A stretch of DNA of 43,154 nucleotides from Euryarchaeota archaeon UBA62 (GTDB lineage Archaea; Thermoplasmatota; Poseidoniia; Poseidoniales; Thalassarchaeaceae): NCBI GenBank assembly GCA_002502095.1, contig DAPJ01000013.1, positions 1 to 43,154 of the forward strand, in the 5' to 3' direction. The notes beneath the pieces were generated by a model, which worked only from the letters and a program-made list of their open reading frames with translations, searched no databases and was not told the origin of the DNA. A program made the translations under genes and the position numbers. Shown piece by piece: positions 7,086 through 15,029 of this stretch; the first letter of the stretch is position 1, and the number at the start of each line of letters is the position of its first letter.

Positions 7086-8468
7086 GTGAGTGTGTTCAAG
7101 GCGTACGACATCCGAGGCATAGCTGGAGAGGAGCTTACTCCTCAATTCGCCGGCAGACTGGGTAAATCGATAGTTGCCCACTTGAATGCGGGATGCATTG
7201 CTGTGGCTAGGGACATCAGAGAGTCTGGTCCTGCCTTACATGACTCTTTCATCGAAGGGGTAATTGGTTCAGGATGTGACGTGATGGACCTGGGAATAAC
7301 CACTACAGGAGTACTATACCGTGCGTCGAAGGACTTGGATGTCGATGTGTCTGTGATGATCACTGCGAGTCATAATCCTCCAGAGTACAATGGATTCAAG
7401 ATATGCAAGGGAACGCTTCCGATGGCTGGAGAGGAGCTTCAGGAGCTTCGTGAAACCATGGAAAGAGGAGATTTCATCGAAGGAACGGGAAAATTAATCG
7501 ATGCACGAGACTTCCAGGGACAGTATATCGAAAGAGTGATTGAAAATGTCGGAAAACCAGGCAGAAAGATACGTGTTGCGATAGACTGTGGCAACGCCGT
7601 TCCTGGCCCTCTAGCGATCACTGTACTGGAAAGCATCGGTGTTGATGTGGTCCCTGTTCACTGTACTTGGGACAATAAATTCCCTAATCACCCTCCCGAT
7701 CCAACGAGAAAGGAGAATATGATTGATCTCTCTTCGGCCGTATTAGATGAGGGATGCGAGTTCGGCATTGGTATGGATGGGGATGGCGATAGGATTGGAG
7801 TCGTTGATGAGAATGGAGAGTTTATTCATCCAGACAGGCTAATGGCACTATTCGTACAAGACTTACTCGTAGACAAAGAGAGTATGGGAGATGATTCTAG
7901 GAAGGTATTCTATGACGTTAAGTGCAGTATGGCACTTGAAGAATACATAGAGTCCAAGGGAGGGATTCCTGTGATGGTAAGAACTGGACACTCTTTCATG
8001 AAGAAGCTTCTGAGAGAGAACCCTGATTCTCCCTTGGCGGGGGAGATGTCTGGACACTTCTTCCTTAATGACAAATGGCCAGGATTTGATGACTCTATTT
8101 ACAATGCTTCGAGGCTTCTTGAGATAGTAGGGAGGGGAGTTTCTCCAGAGTATGGAGGAATGCCATTCTCTGAGAGATTTTCAGAATTACCTAATTATCC
8201 ATCTACAGATGAAATAAAGATACCATTAGTTGGGGAGAGGGAAGATGTCATGAGGTCGGTAATGGACTCATTCTCAGATATGGAATACTCAGACGTAGAT
8301 GGAATCAGAGTAAGGTATGGCCATGGTTGGTACCTCTGTAGACCGAGTAATACTGAGCCGATTCTTGTAATGAGAGCTGAAGGGAGAAGCGAAGAGTCAC
8401 TGAAGAGGATTCTGAGTGATGTTGAAGCGAGGATCGGGTCTTTGATGGATTTGAGTAGTCTCAAATGA
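7086..8468 (+). CDS. manB: Phosphomannomutase/phosphoglucomutase
   Basis: The enzyme interconverts hexose 1- and 6-phosphates, supplying GDP-mannose or UDP-glucose for glycans. The 460-residue alpha-D-phosphohexomutase has all four signatures: TASHNP with phosphoserine Ser95, the DGDGDR metal loop (Asp231, Asp233, Asp235), the sugar-binding loop GEMSGH (319-324), and the C-terminal phosphate loop RPSNTEP. A GTG at 7062 is in frame, but the GTG at 7086 gives the family-typical opening VSVFKAYDIRG, so I use it. It is the last gene of the plus-strand set that began at 3477. Choice between mannose and glucose substrate cannot be made from sequence alone. Confidence 0.92.
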   Translation: MSVFKAYDIRGIAGEELTPQFAGRLGKSIVAHLNAGCIAVARDIRESGPALHDSFIEGVIGSGCDVMDLGITTTGVLYRASKDLDVDVSVMITASHNPPEYNGFKICKGTLPMAGEELQELRETMERGDFIEGTGKLIDARDFQGQYIERVIENVGKPGRKIRVAIDCGNAVPGPLAITVLESIGVDVVPVHCTWDNKFPNHPPDPTRKENMIDLSSAVLDEGCEFGIGMDGDGDRIGVVDENGEFIHPDRLMALFVQDLLVDKESMGDDSRKVFYDVKCSMALEEYIESKGGIPVMVRTGHSFMKKLLRENPDSPLAGEMSGHFFLNDKWPGFDDSIYNASRLLEIVGRGVSPEYGGMPFSERFSELPNYPSTDEIKIPLVGEREDVMRSVMDSFSDMEYSDVDGIRVRYGHGWYLCRPSNTEPILVMRAEGRSEESLKRILSDVEARIGSLMDLSSLK

Positions 8469-8490
8469 GCCTGCAAATTGACCTAGGGCC

Positions 8491-8634
8491 CTAAAGGAGG
8501 CTCGTTATCTTACCAAGTAAAATAATGAAAAGTACTAACGTAACTCCCATTTCGATCAACATTTTCAGAGTTGTCAGGAGTTTACCTATTCCTTTCAGAA
8601 TGGGTGAGGTATCCAAACTATCAATACTCTTCAT
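8491..8634 (-). CDS. Small single-helix membrane protein (hypothetical)
   Basis: This short reading frame, 47 residues from the ATG at 8634, has a C-terminal hydrophobic helix (LIEMGVTLVLFIILLG) after an amphipathic lysine-containing segment. A GTG at 8676 would extend it to 61 residues. A T-rich run near 8661-8672 lies about 26-30 bases upstream of 8634 and could act as a TATA-like element. No family is recognised. The overlapping plus-strand frame (8525-8710) lacks a similar coherent pattern. Moderate to low confidence, since 268 bases separate the flanking genes and short frames arise by chance. Confidence 0.4.
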   Translation of the reverse strand: MKSIDSLDTSPILKGIGKLLTTLKMLIEMGVTLVLFIILLGKITSLL

Positions 8635-8736
8635 GACCTCTCTGTATGATTCAAAGTACTTGGTAAAAAAAAACACAATTGTTCACACTCGTTCTTTTCT
8701 TAGGGGCTAAGTCAGTTATCCCAATTTGGAACTGGA

Positions 8737-9327
8737 TCACTCTAGATCGTTTCCAGCTGCAAGTAGTGGGATAGCTACTAGAAGACCACATATTGCTGAG
8801 CACACTAGGGACACAACGACCCCGACCCCTGCAATAAGTGCCCCTAATCCTTCTACCTCGGCTTCGCCTGTTGAGTCTAGAAGCTGTTGAGCGATATCTC
8901 CTGTGATGGCTGTGTCTCCGAGAGATAAGACGAATCCAAAAGCAACTGCTCCTAGTCCTATCATGACTCCTCTTTTCTTGTAGTTGTAAGTCTCATACCC
9001 TCCGTATGCCACGGCTCCTGAAACAATGAGTCCACTGATTGCAGAGATGTAGAACCAAGCAGTCTGGAGTCCTGATATTGCTATTCCAGCGTTTTCGTAA
9101 TCACTGATTATACCCCCGGTTTGAAAGATCCCTATGATTCCAAACAAGCCAACAATAACTCCATAAATCATCATAAAAATTCCAAAAATCTTTGGAACCT
9201 GTGATTTGACAGGCGCATAGGCAACGGTTTGCTGGTAGGCATTCTGGTTAGGCTGAGTACTCAAGTTTCCTGGGTTCCCTTCGAGGGTCCCGCTCTCAGA
9301 AGCATCTGGTTTTGGCTCTTCATCCAT
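8737..9327 (-). CDS. Four-helix integral membrane protein of unknown function
   Basis: The 196-residue protein begins with about 40 polar residues rich in Asn, Gln, Pro and Glu. Four hydrophobic helices follow at roughly 46-68, 88-110, 119-138 and 160-190. Small residues (Gly, Ala) dominate the helices and there are no obvious catalytic residues. No family was recognised. It stands alone between the small membrane peptide and the tRNA gene, which is encoded on the other strand. A TATA-like TTTAATG stretch about 60 bases upstream of the start could be its promoter. Start at 9327 is the only reasonable one because it precedes the acidic N-terminal tail. Confidence 0.75.
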   Translation of the reverse strand: MDEEPKPDASESGTLEGNPGNLSTQPNQNAYQQTVAYAPVKSQVPKIFGIFMMIYGVIVGLFGIIGIFQTGGIISDYENAGIAISGLQTAWFYISAISGLIVSGAVAYGGYETYNYKKRGVMIGLGAVAFGFVLSLGDTAITGDIAQQLLDSTGEAEVEGLGALIAGVGVVVSLVCSAICGLLVAIPLLAAGNDLE

Positions 9328-9440
9328 GATAACCCATCGAAGTTCTAGCCTTAGTGTTGTCTACGGCATTGACTGGTAACATTAAATCCAAATTTTGGCT
9401 ATTATGGCTGATATTCGTGAGTTCTCATAGAGGCGATTCT

Positions 9441-9448
9441 CTTATCTC
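9441..9448 (+). promoter_or_regulatory. Possible TATA-like box for tRNA-Thr
   Basis: CTTATCTC lies about 28 bases upstream of the first base of the tRNA, a suitable position for an archaeal promoter. The match is weak and rests only on distance and AT content. Confidence 0.3.
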
Positions 9449-9472
9449 TAGATTTCATTTGGCACGGCTGTT

Positions 9473-9549
9473 GCCACTGTAGCTTAGCCTGGTAGAGCAT
9501 CTGATTCGTAATCAGAAGGCCGGGAGTTCAAATCTCCCCAGTGGCTCCA
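9473..9549 (+). tRNA. tRNA-Thr (anticodon CGT), CCA encoded
   Basis: A complete cloverleaf can be folded. The acceptor stem pairs 9473-9479 with 9539-9545 over seven perfect pairs. The D arm follows and ends GAGC. The anticodon stem TCTGA/TCAGA closes the loop TTCGTAA, with anticodon CGT at 9507-9509, which reads ACG threonine codons. The T arm is GGGAG-TTCAAAT-CTCCC. The discriminator base is T9546 and CCA is encoded at 9547-9549. There is no intron. The gene ends 3 bases before the stop of the convergent pgk gene. Confidence 0.96.
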
Positions 9550-9552
9550 GAT

Positions 9553-10875
9553 TTATTTTTCGGAGCTTATCCCCAGGGACTCAAGAAGGGGTCTGAACTT
9601 TAGTGAAGATCTTTCTAGAGATTCGAATACAGGCATTCTATCTCCGGAAAGCATGGATAGAACTGCACCTCCCCCTGTACTGTTATGACTCACTTGACCT
9701 GCTTTCCCCCTCTGATTGAATAGTGCGCTAGTATGCCCACCTCCAACAATAGTAATTCCCTGAGCTTCTACGAACATATTCATTATCTCGATTGTTCCAT
9801 ATGCGAAATCCGATTTCTCAAAGTATGACGCAGGCCCATTCCAGAGTAGGCATCTGGCTTCCATTATTAGTGGCCTCATCCTCATCATTGTTTCAATCCC
9901 TATATCATAGATGGGATGGTTTGTTGGAAGCTCATCAATTCCTATATTCCTTCTATTTCCATTGTCTTCGATTGCCACATCTGAAGGTAAGAACAGTAGA
10001 TTGGAATGATCTCTGACAAGCATCTCTGAATCTTTCCATGTCTCGTCGAAGGCATCGCCGAGTGAGTTTCTGATGAACTGCTTATTATTCTCGCCGATAT
10101 CATATCCTGATGCCCACAGCATCAAGTTACCCACCACACCAACCATTGCTATTCTATCGACTGAGCCTTTTTGGATTAGGTTCCTAGCAACTCTCAGTGA
10201 GTCATCACACTTTATTCCCCCTAATATCGCCACATATGGCCTCGGGGGGTCGAATACAGCTGTCCTTAGAGCGTTTATCTCTCTCTTCATCAGCCTGCCT
10301 GCAATACAAGGAATCTCATCTGTGAATCCAGCAAGGGAAGGAGAGCTTCTGTGGGAGGTTGCGAATGCATCGGTAACATATGCGTCTGCGATCCCTGAGA
10401 GTTTTCTCACTATCTGAGAGGTAGCTAATACCTCTTGACTAGATTTTTTCATCGTATTCTCTTCGTCCATCATTCTGACATTATTTAGAAAAAGAATATC
10501 TCCATCTCTCATCGACTTGATTGCCCCTATTGCTAATTCGCCACAAACATCGGGTACGAAATCTACTTTTCTTCCAATCAGCTTTGATAGTAACTTCGAA
10601 TGTGGCTCTGTAGATGTAAAATCAAGCTTTCCTGGTCTAGATTGATGTGATATTATAACAACTTTTGATGATGACAAATCATCTAGAGTAGGCAGAAATT
10701 CAGTAAATCTCCTATCATCCATGAACTCCATATTTTCTGGATTAATAGGCGAATTAAGGTCGACTCTAAGAAGCACAGTCTTCCCTTCGAGGGAAACGTC
10801 ATCCAGCGACAGAACTCCTGTCACAGTGGGCCCCAGAGTACTCTCACCTATGGCCATTGGGGTCCCTGTAAACAT
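9553..10875 (-). CDS. pgk: Phosphoglycerate kinase
   Basis: This glycolytic enzyme transfers phosphate between 1,3-bisphosphoglycerate and ADP. The 440-residue protein has the N-terminal RVDLNSP block, the substrate-binding DRR and SHQSRPG segments, the ILGGIK hinge lysine, the LWNGPASYFE nucleotide-domain motif, the GGGHTSA loop and the HNSTGGGA terminus. It is somewhat longer than bacterial enzymes and the motifs vary in an archaeal manner (GGGHT where bacteria have GGGDT). An ATG at 10857 (residue 7) is a plausible alternative start, since an AT-rich box near 10886-10894 lies about 30 bases upstream of it. The gene is divergent from the M24 peptidase with a 44-base gap. Confidence 0.94.
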   Translation of the reverse strand: MFTGTPMAIGESTLGPTVTGVLSLDDVSLEGKTVLLRVDLNSPINPENMEFMDDRRFTEFLPTLDDLSSSKVVIISHQSRPGKLDFTSTEPHSKLLSKLIGRKVDFVPDVCGELAIGAIKSMRDGDILFLNNVRMMDEENTMKKSSQEVLATSQIVRKLSGIADAYVTDAFATSHRSSPSLAGFTDEIPCIAGRLMKREINALRTAVFDPPRPYVAILGGIKCDDSLRVARNLIQKGSVDRIAMVGVVGNLMLWASGYDIGENNKQFIRNSLGDAFDETWKDSEMLVRDHSNLLFLPSDVAIEDNGNRRNIGIDELPTNHPIYDIGIETMMRMRPLIMEARCLLWNGPASYFEKSDFAYGTIEIMNMFVEAQGITIVGGGHTSALFNQRGKAGQVSHNSTGGGAVLSMLSGDRMPVFESLERSSLKFRPLLESLGISSEK

Positions 10876-10885
10876 TCATCTTCCC

Positions 10886-10894
10886 AAATACCTT
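10886..10894. promoter_or_regulatory. Shared AT-rich box between divergent pgk and M24 peptidase
   Basis: AAATACCTT is the only AT-rich element in the 44-base divergent gap. It lies about 30 bases upstream of the peptidase ATG (10920) and about 30 bases upstream of the second in-frame ATG of pgk (10857). One element could position polymerase in both directions. This is based on spacing alone. Confidence 0.3.
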
Positions 10895-10919
10895 TGACGA
10901 GGAGGCCCCGAAGAGGCAC

Positions 10920-12173
10920 ATGGACTGGGACGTGGATCTCATCTCAGGTCCCGACGGGGATGATTGGCGAGTTCCTGTTACTGAGTTACACAAACGTCAG
11001 AGGAGGCTTTCCAAATCCTTGGCCAGTCATGGTATAGAAAGTGCATTGATCGATGATCCAGTAGAGCTTTACTGGTTGACAGGAGGAAGGCAGAATGGCA
11101 TTCTCCTGATTGGAGCTGATGGTACTGGAATTGATACTACGCATTGGGTAAGAAGATCACTAAGACGAGCGTTGTTCGAGTCAGGGGGGAGCGATTGTCC
11201 CCACGATACCATGCTGCAACCAAGAATGGGTGCTCTGGAGGATTCTCTGGTTGAAAGGGGCTGTTCGACTAAACCTGCAATGTTGAGTGGGAAAATACCA
11301 GCCGAGAGGCTTTCTTTCATTAATTCCAAAATTGGTTCTCTAAATGGTGAAATCGAGAACTGTACCTCCTTACTTTACGGATTGAGGGAGGTAAAGTCGG
11401 AATGGGAAATTAGCATGCATCGTGAAAGTGGTGTGATTAACAGGAAGATGTTCGAAGCTGTAGAGGAAGCAGGATCGGCCGGTAAGACTGAGTTGGAGAT
11501 TGCATCTGTAGCGGACAGTGTTAGTAGGGAATATGGTTTTGGAGGCAGGATAAGGATGAGGAAGTGGCCCATGGATTGTGACAGAGTTGTGATTGCATCT
11601 GGTCCGTCTGGGTCGGTTCCTTCCTACTTCGACTCAGCCATAGGGGGAATTGGGGCTAGCCCCATATCATCACTTGGTGCTGGTTTCAGAAAGGTGAAGC
11701 AAGGAGAGCCGGTGTTAGTTGACATAGTTCATCTCCACCGGGGTTATGTCTCTGATTGTACGAGGATGTTCAGTGCCGGTACTTTGAGTGAGGCTTGGCA
11801 TTCCAGACTTGAGGACATGATCGAGATTAGGGACTCAGTAATCGGCTCTCTGGGAAGGGGGGATAATTGTTCAAAGTCTTGGGAAATAGGAAGGTCGCTT
11901 GCTGATGAAATGGGACATTCAGAAAATCTGATGGGGATGCATCCCGATCAATCTAGCTTCCTCGGCCATTCCGTTGGCCTGGAGCTTGATGAGACTCCAG
12001 TAGTGGCAACAGGTTTCGATAGGCCTTTGCCATTAGGAGGAACAATGGCTGTTGAGCCTAAGGTGATTCATCATGATGGCTCCATTGGGAACGAAGATAC
12101 TTGGTTTAGAACGTCTGATGGGATGGAGTGTCTTACCGCGGGAGATTCGTTTCCTTTTTACACGGAGTGGTGA
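10920..12173 (+). CDS. M24-family metallopeptidase (Xaa-Pro aminopeptidase-like)
   Basis: The 417-residue protein has an N-terminal creatinase-like domain (about 1-155) and a C-terminal pita-bread domain. The five metal ligands expected for the M24 family are visible in order: Asp in VDIVHLH, Asp in VSDCTRMF, His in GHSVGLELDE, Glu in TMAVEPKV and Glu in NEDTWFRT. Such enzymes remove an N-terminal residue before proline or cleave X-Pro dipeptides in the cytosol. Whether this one prefers free dipeptides cannot be told. It is followed after one base by the DUF59-like gene and is divergent from pgk. Confidence 0.88.
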   Translation: MDWDVDLISGPDGDDWRVPVTELHKRQRRLSKSLASHGIESALIDDPVELYWLTGGRQNGILLIGADGTGIDTTHWVRRSLRRALFESGGSDCPHDTMLQPRMGALEDSLVERGCSTKPAMLSGKIPAERLSFINSKIGSLNGEIENCTSLLYGLREVKSEWEISMHRESGVINRKMFEAVEEAGSAGKTELEIASVADSVSREYGFGGRIRMRKWPMDCDRVVIASGPSGSVPSYFDSAIGGIGASPISSLGAGFRKVKQGEPVLVDIVHLHRGYVSDCTRMFSAGTLSEAWHSRLEDMIEIRDSVIGSLGRGDNCSKSWEIGRSLADEMGHSENLMGMHPDQSSFLGHSVGLELDETPVVATGFDRPLPLGGTMAVEPKVIHHDGSIGNEDTWFRTSDGMECLTAGDSFPFYTEW

Positions 12174-12174
12174 A

Positions 12175-12468
12175 ATGACTAGAGCTAGGGAAGTCGCACA
12201 GAGGAGGCTGGCTAGGGTACTGAGAGGTAGGAAGGAGCCCCATGGGAAGAACTTGACAGATGAGAGCATCCTAAGGGGCGTTGATGTCGATGACTCGGGA
12301 ATAGTGCAGTTATGGATTCAACCAACTCACCCTCATTGTCCGTGCTGCATAGATGATTTGATATCTCTCAGAAGTCTTATCAGTGGTCAGAGTGGAGTTC
12401 TAGCATGCCATATAGAGGTCGTAGGAATACCACACTCTGACAGGTGGACTGCAGCCATAAACGAGTAA
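12175..12468 (+). CDS. DUF59/MIP18-like protein, possible iron-sulfur assembly factor
   Basis: The 97-residue protein has the compact pattern of the MIP18/DUF59 family. A basic helix is followed by a strand ending IVQLWIQPTHPHCPCC, corresponding to the family T-x-x-x-CP loop, and the C-terminus HSDRWTAAIN resembles the family W-(S/T)-x-x-x-(I/M) ending. Members help deliver iron-sulfur clusters. The usual N-terminal DPE motif is not clearly present, so the assignment is tentative. The ATG at 12175 lies one base after the peptidase stop codon, which indicates co-translation. An upstream in-frame extension to 12073 lies inside the peptidase gene and is unlikely to be used. Confidence 0.6.
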   Translation: MTRAREVAQRRLARVLRGRKEPHGKNLTDESILRGVDVDDSGIVQLWIQPTHPHCPCCIDDLISLRSLISGQSGVLACHIEVVGIPHSDRWTAAINE

Positions 12469-12474
12469 GAAAGA

Positions 12475-12615
12475 TTATTTTTTACGTTTTTTTCGGTTTT
12501 CCACTTCTTCTAGCTTTGAAGTTAGTTTCCTCGAAATCCACCACACTGCTAGAGTTAAAGCTATGATGTCGAATATTAGGATAGCCAGAAATCTAGTATC
12601 GCTGAAATCCACCAT
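12475..12615 (-). CDS. 46-residue single-pass membrane peptide
   Basis: This short frame begins at the ATG at 12615. It has a short acidic N-terminus, one hydrophobic helix (about residues 8-28, rich in Ile, Leu and Ala and ending in WWI) and a strongly basic tail with seven Lys/Arg in the last eight residues. By the positive-inside rule the tail is cytoplasmic. An AGGTGA ribosome-binding site at 12621-12626 overlaps the ferredoxin stop codon and is spaced 5 bases from the ATG, which strongly supports translation as the last gene of the ferredoxin operon. No family is recognised. Confidence 0.62.
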   Translation of the reverse strand: MVDFSDTRFLAILIFDIIALTLAVWWISRKLTSKLEEVENRKKRKK

Positions 12616-12624
12616 TCATTTCAC

Positions 12625-12924
12625 CTACAATGGAGGTCTTACATCAATCTCACAGGATGAAGAGGGAGAAAGACAGCATGACAGTATTCCGCCCTCGCTG
12701 ATCAGGTATTCATCCAATCCGGGAGGAATATCGTCAGGTAGTGGGACTTGCCCGCTCATCAGAGTTACGAGACAGGTTCCACAGGTTCCTGATGTACAGT
12801 TTCTTGGAATATCGACCCCTGCTCCTTCGGCAGCCTCAAGTATAGTTTGACCATGAACCAGAGTAGTCTCTCCAATCTCAGATTCTCCCCTGAAGAAACG
12901 AATTGTGAGAGTATCCTTGGTCAT
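12625..12924 (-). CDS. 2Fe-2S ferredoxin, plant/adrenodoxin-type fold
   Basis: This is a 99-residue electron carrier. The cluster ligands are Cys43, Cys48 and Cys51 in C-x4-C-x2-C spacing and a fourth cysteine at 83 or 84, the plant-type arrangement. The preceding strands fit a beta-grasp fold. The start at 12924 is 8 bases after the stop of the zinc-ribbon gene. The frame stays open upstream to 13101, but that part is an arginine- and histidine-rich shadow of the neighbour. Partner reductase and acceptor are not in the window. The neighbouring tiny membrane peptide may associate with it, but that is inference from the operon only. Confidence 0.9.
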   Translation of the reverse strand: MTKDTLTIRFFRGESEIGETTLVHGQTILEAAEGAGVDIPRNCTSGTCGTCLVTLMSGQVPLPDDIPPGLDEYLISEGGILSCCLSPSSSCEIDVRPPL

Positions 12925-12932
12925 GCGAATCC

Positions 12933-14021
12933 TCAGAAGTCGCCTCTGGACCACCTTCCGGTCTGCTTGTTGAAGCGTAATCCGGCCTTCTTCATCCACT
13001 TGTTGAACTTCGTGGCTCCAGCCCCTGTGGCAATGATGAAGTCTTCTCGGTCTTCCTGAGCCTGTATGTACCCCTTGGCAGCGAGAGTCTGGTCTATCCA
13101 ATCGTCAATGTCCATCAATCCTCCAGAGAGCTTACTGGATTCTACAGCGGCCTCTAATTCCTCTGCTGTCGCCCCAGTAGTCTCCAAATCCTTCATCATT
13201 AGCTCGACAACGGATGAGCTTTCTACCTTCTTAGGGGGTTTTACAACTGGCAACCTTGGTTTAATCTTGGGATCTATTGTAATCCTAGATCCGTTTGTAA
13301 GTCGTTCTTCCACATGTTCTGCCATGGGCGATCTAAATTCTTTCTCACATTCCCAGCAGATGAAGACGTAATCTGACATATCTTCCATTAGGTTACCACC
13401 TCTTGGATCCATTTCTTCACCACAGTGTGGGCAGGCGTGCAAACATAGAATTGGGGCAATCTTCCTTCTGAAGTCAACAATATCTTGTGGGGTTCCGACA
13501 AGCTCCAGCATTTCGTGGTCCCTAGCCGCTTCCAGACCTCGGGTCTCTAACTGATCTCTAATCTTAGATCGCTGTTCATCTTTAGACTCATCATCAAATG
13601 TATTCTCAAGTTTTACAATGAGCTCAATCGTTTTTCCCAGTCTGTTCATTACAAGTTTCTTATTTCTGAAGGCCTCTACTCTGGCCATCCTAAGCTGTTC
13701 TTTCTTCTCCAAGAGCTCCGCAAGAAGATCTTTTTGCTCTCTCTTGAACCTCTGCTCCTCAATTTTATCGACTTTTGGCTTTCCATCCTTGGAAAGAACA
13801 TCTGCGAGAAACCTCTGCTTACTGGATGTTCTTGGACCCGATTTAACTGCTTCAATCACAGATGTTGCAATATCCTTCTTCAGACCGTAATTATTGATTA
13901 GGGTCTCCTGGTCCATCTTCTTCAGATCACCGACTTTTATTCCTCCGTCTGATAGAATCTGAGCAGTATTCTCGTCTATTCCCCTTCTCAATAGAGCAAG
14001 ATAGGTGTCTTTCTTTGCCAT
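12933..14021 (-). CDS. Unknown zinc-ribbon and coiled-coil protein with an N-terminal HhH-like segment
   Basis: I do not recognise a named family. The 362-residue protein begins with about 60 residues that look like a helix-hairpin-helix or SAM-like bundle (GIDENTAQILSDGGIKVGDL). A highly charged coiled coil follows at about 80-150. A zinc ribbon is formed by CPHC (197, 200) and CWEC (222, 225). A proline- and lysine-rich linker leads to a C-terminal helical region ending in a basic segment. The composition suggests nucleic-acid or ribosome association. It sits directly downstream of ksgA in the same direction. The ATG at 14021 is preferred; the frame is open to 14162, but that part crosses the GC-rich gap and overlaps ksgA. 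Confidence 0.78.
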   Translation of the reverse strand: MAKKDTYLALLRRGIDENTAQILSDGGIKVGDLKKMDQETLINNYGLKKDIATSVIEAVKSGPRTSSKQRFLADVLSKDGKPKVDKIEEQRFKREQKDLLAELLEKKEQLRMARVEAFRNKKLVMNRLGKTIELIVKLENTFDDESKDEQRSKIRDQLETRGLEAARDHEMLELVGTPQDIVDFRRKIAPILCLHACPHCGEEMDPRGGNLMEDMSDYVFICWECEKEFRSPMAEHVEERLTNGSRITIDPKIKPRLPVVKPPKKVESSSVVELMMKDLETTGATAEELEAAVESSKLSGGLMDIDDWIDQTLAAKGYIQAQEDREDFIIATGAGATKFNKWMKKAGLRFNKQTGRWSRGDF

Positions 14022-14106
14022 GTTTTCCACTCCATCTGTTAACGGGCCGGGGACTGGCCGTGCCCCGCCGAGAGGGGGGGAACCTATCAAGGCGATGATT
14101 ATAGTA

Positions 14107-15015
14107 TCAATTTTCAGACTCGAAGTCGGAAATATAGTTACATAATGATAGCCATTCCTCAATTAGCATATCATCTGGCCTCATTTCTAACCAGTCAGCC
14201 CTCATTCCATCGGGAGTTGTGTCATTGAATTGTAATACAAGTCTCGCCCATCTTGACTTATGCCAACCTCTTATTCTACTGATCCTCTTTGGTGGCCTAG
14301 AGAGAAGTGTTCTCATCTTCCTTCTCCTGTTGGCAAAACAATGGTGTGTGATAATTTTGAACATTTTTCTATCTGTTACTTGAGGCCCCTCCTCTCTTGG
14401 CTGTAGCATTACTAATCTGGAGTTCACCCTAGGGGGAGGAGAGAAAGCACCGGGAGGTACCTTTGATCCGAGGTGGATGACAAAATCTAAGCACAGCGAT
14501 AGGCCTAGTGGACCTATGCTTCTAGGGCCCCTATTCATAGCCATCCTTTCCGAAAACTCATCCTGAACTAGTAGAACTACGGATTTTAGCTGGTTTCTAC
14601 GAATATGATGCTGTATCCTTTCTAGGATAGGGCTGGAAATACCATATGGGATATTGGCTATTATGTGAGTTATGTCTCCTGGCCAGTCTACAGTAAGTGC
14701 ATCGGCATGTATTATGGAAAGATTGTCGTCCTCGACATCGAATACCCTATTCAGGTGCAATACTGCTTGTTCATCTATTTCGAGGGCGGTTATTTTAGCA
14801 CCTTTTCTTAGTAGAAAGAGGGTCAGTGATCCGGGTCCGGGTCCAATCTCTAAGATATGTGACTCCTTTGTGACTTCCTTGCCGATTTGATTTGACATAT
14901 TTACTGCTTCTGAAATGATATTCTCGTCTAAGATGAAATGTTGTCCTAGATTCCTATCAGGATTAATCCTGTCTGTGAGTAAATCCACCAACATTCTTGG
15001 ATCTAAGTCTTCCAA
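14107..15015 (-). CDS. rsmA: 16S rRNA dimethyladenosine transferase KsgA/RsmA
   Basis: The enzyme dimethylates the two adjacent adenosines near the 3' end of 16S rRNA using S-adenosylmethionine, a late step in small-subunit assembly. The 302-residue protein has the N-terminal NLGQHF block, the SAM-binding LEIGPGPGSLT loop, the acidic LEID motif and the catalytic N-I-P-Y motif (usually N-L-P-Y), followed by the FSPPPRVNS segment and an RRRK-containing C-terminal domain. It is the last member of the conserved pus10-L21e-rpoF-DUF655-ksgA set and lies 14 bases after DUF655. Confidence 0.95.
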   Translation of the reverse strand: MEDLDPRMLVDLLTDRINPDRNLGQHFILDENIISEAVNMSNQIGKEVTKESHILEIGPGPGSLTLFLLRKGAKITALEIDEQAVLHLNRVFDVEDDNLSIIHADALTVDWPGDITHIIANIPYGISSPILERIQHHIRRNQLKSVVLLVQDEFSERMAMNRGPRSIGPLGLSLCLDFVIHLGSKVPPGAFSPPPRVNSRLVMLQPREEGPQVTDRKMFKIITHHCFANRRRKMRTLLSRPPKRISRIRGWHKSRWARLVLQFNDTTPDGMRADWLEMRPDDMLIEEWLSLCNYISDFESEN

Positions 15016-15029
15016 AACAATACCTCCGA

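Noticed and set aside
8525..8710. 61-codon plus-strand frame in the gap after the phosphohexomutase
   Set aside because: No ribosome-binding site and no coherent hydrophobic or polar pattern; the minus-strand frame is more protein-like.
12073..12174. Upstream extension of the DUF59-like protein
   Set aside because: Lies wholly within the end of the M24 peptidase gene in another frame; the ATG one base after the peptidase stop is a better start.
12925..13101. N-terminal extension of the ferredoxin
   Set aside because: Arg/His-rich, overlaps the end of the zinc-ribbon gene; the ferredoxin fold begins properly at 12924.
14040..14090. GC-rich stretch with a G run and short complementary pieces upstream of the zinc-ribbon gene, considered as a riboswitch or structured RNA
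   Set aside because: Pairing is patchy, no known aptamer layout is visible, and the gap is only about 85 bases.
14022..14162. Upstream extension of the zinc-ribbon protein
   Set aside because: It crosses a GC-rich gap and overlaps the end of ksgA; the ATG at 14021 gives a natural start.
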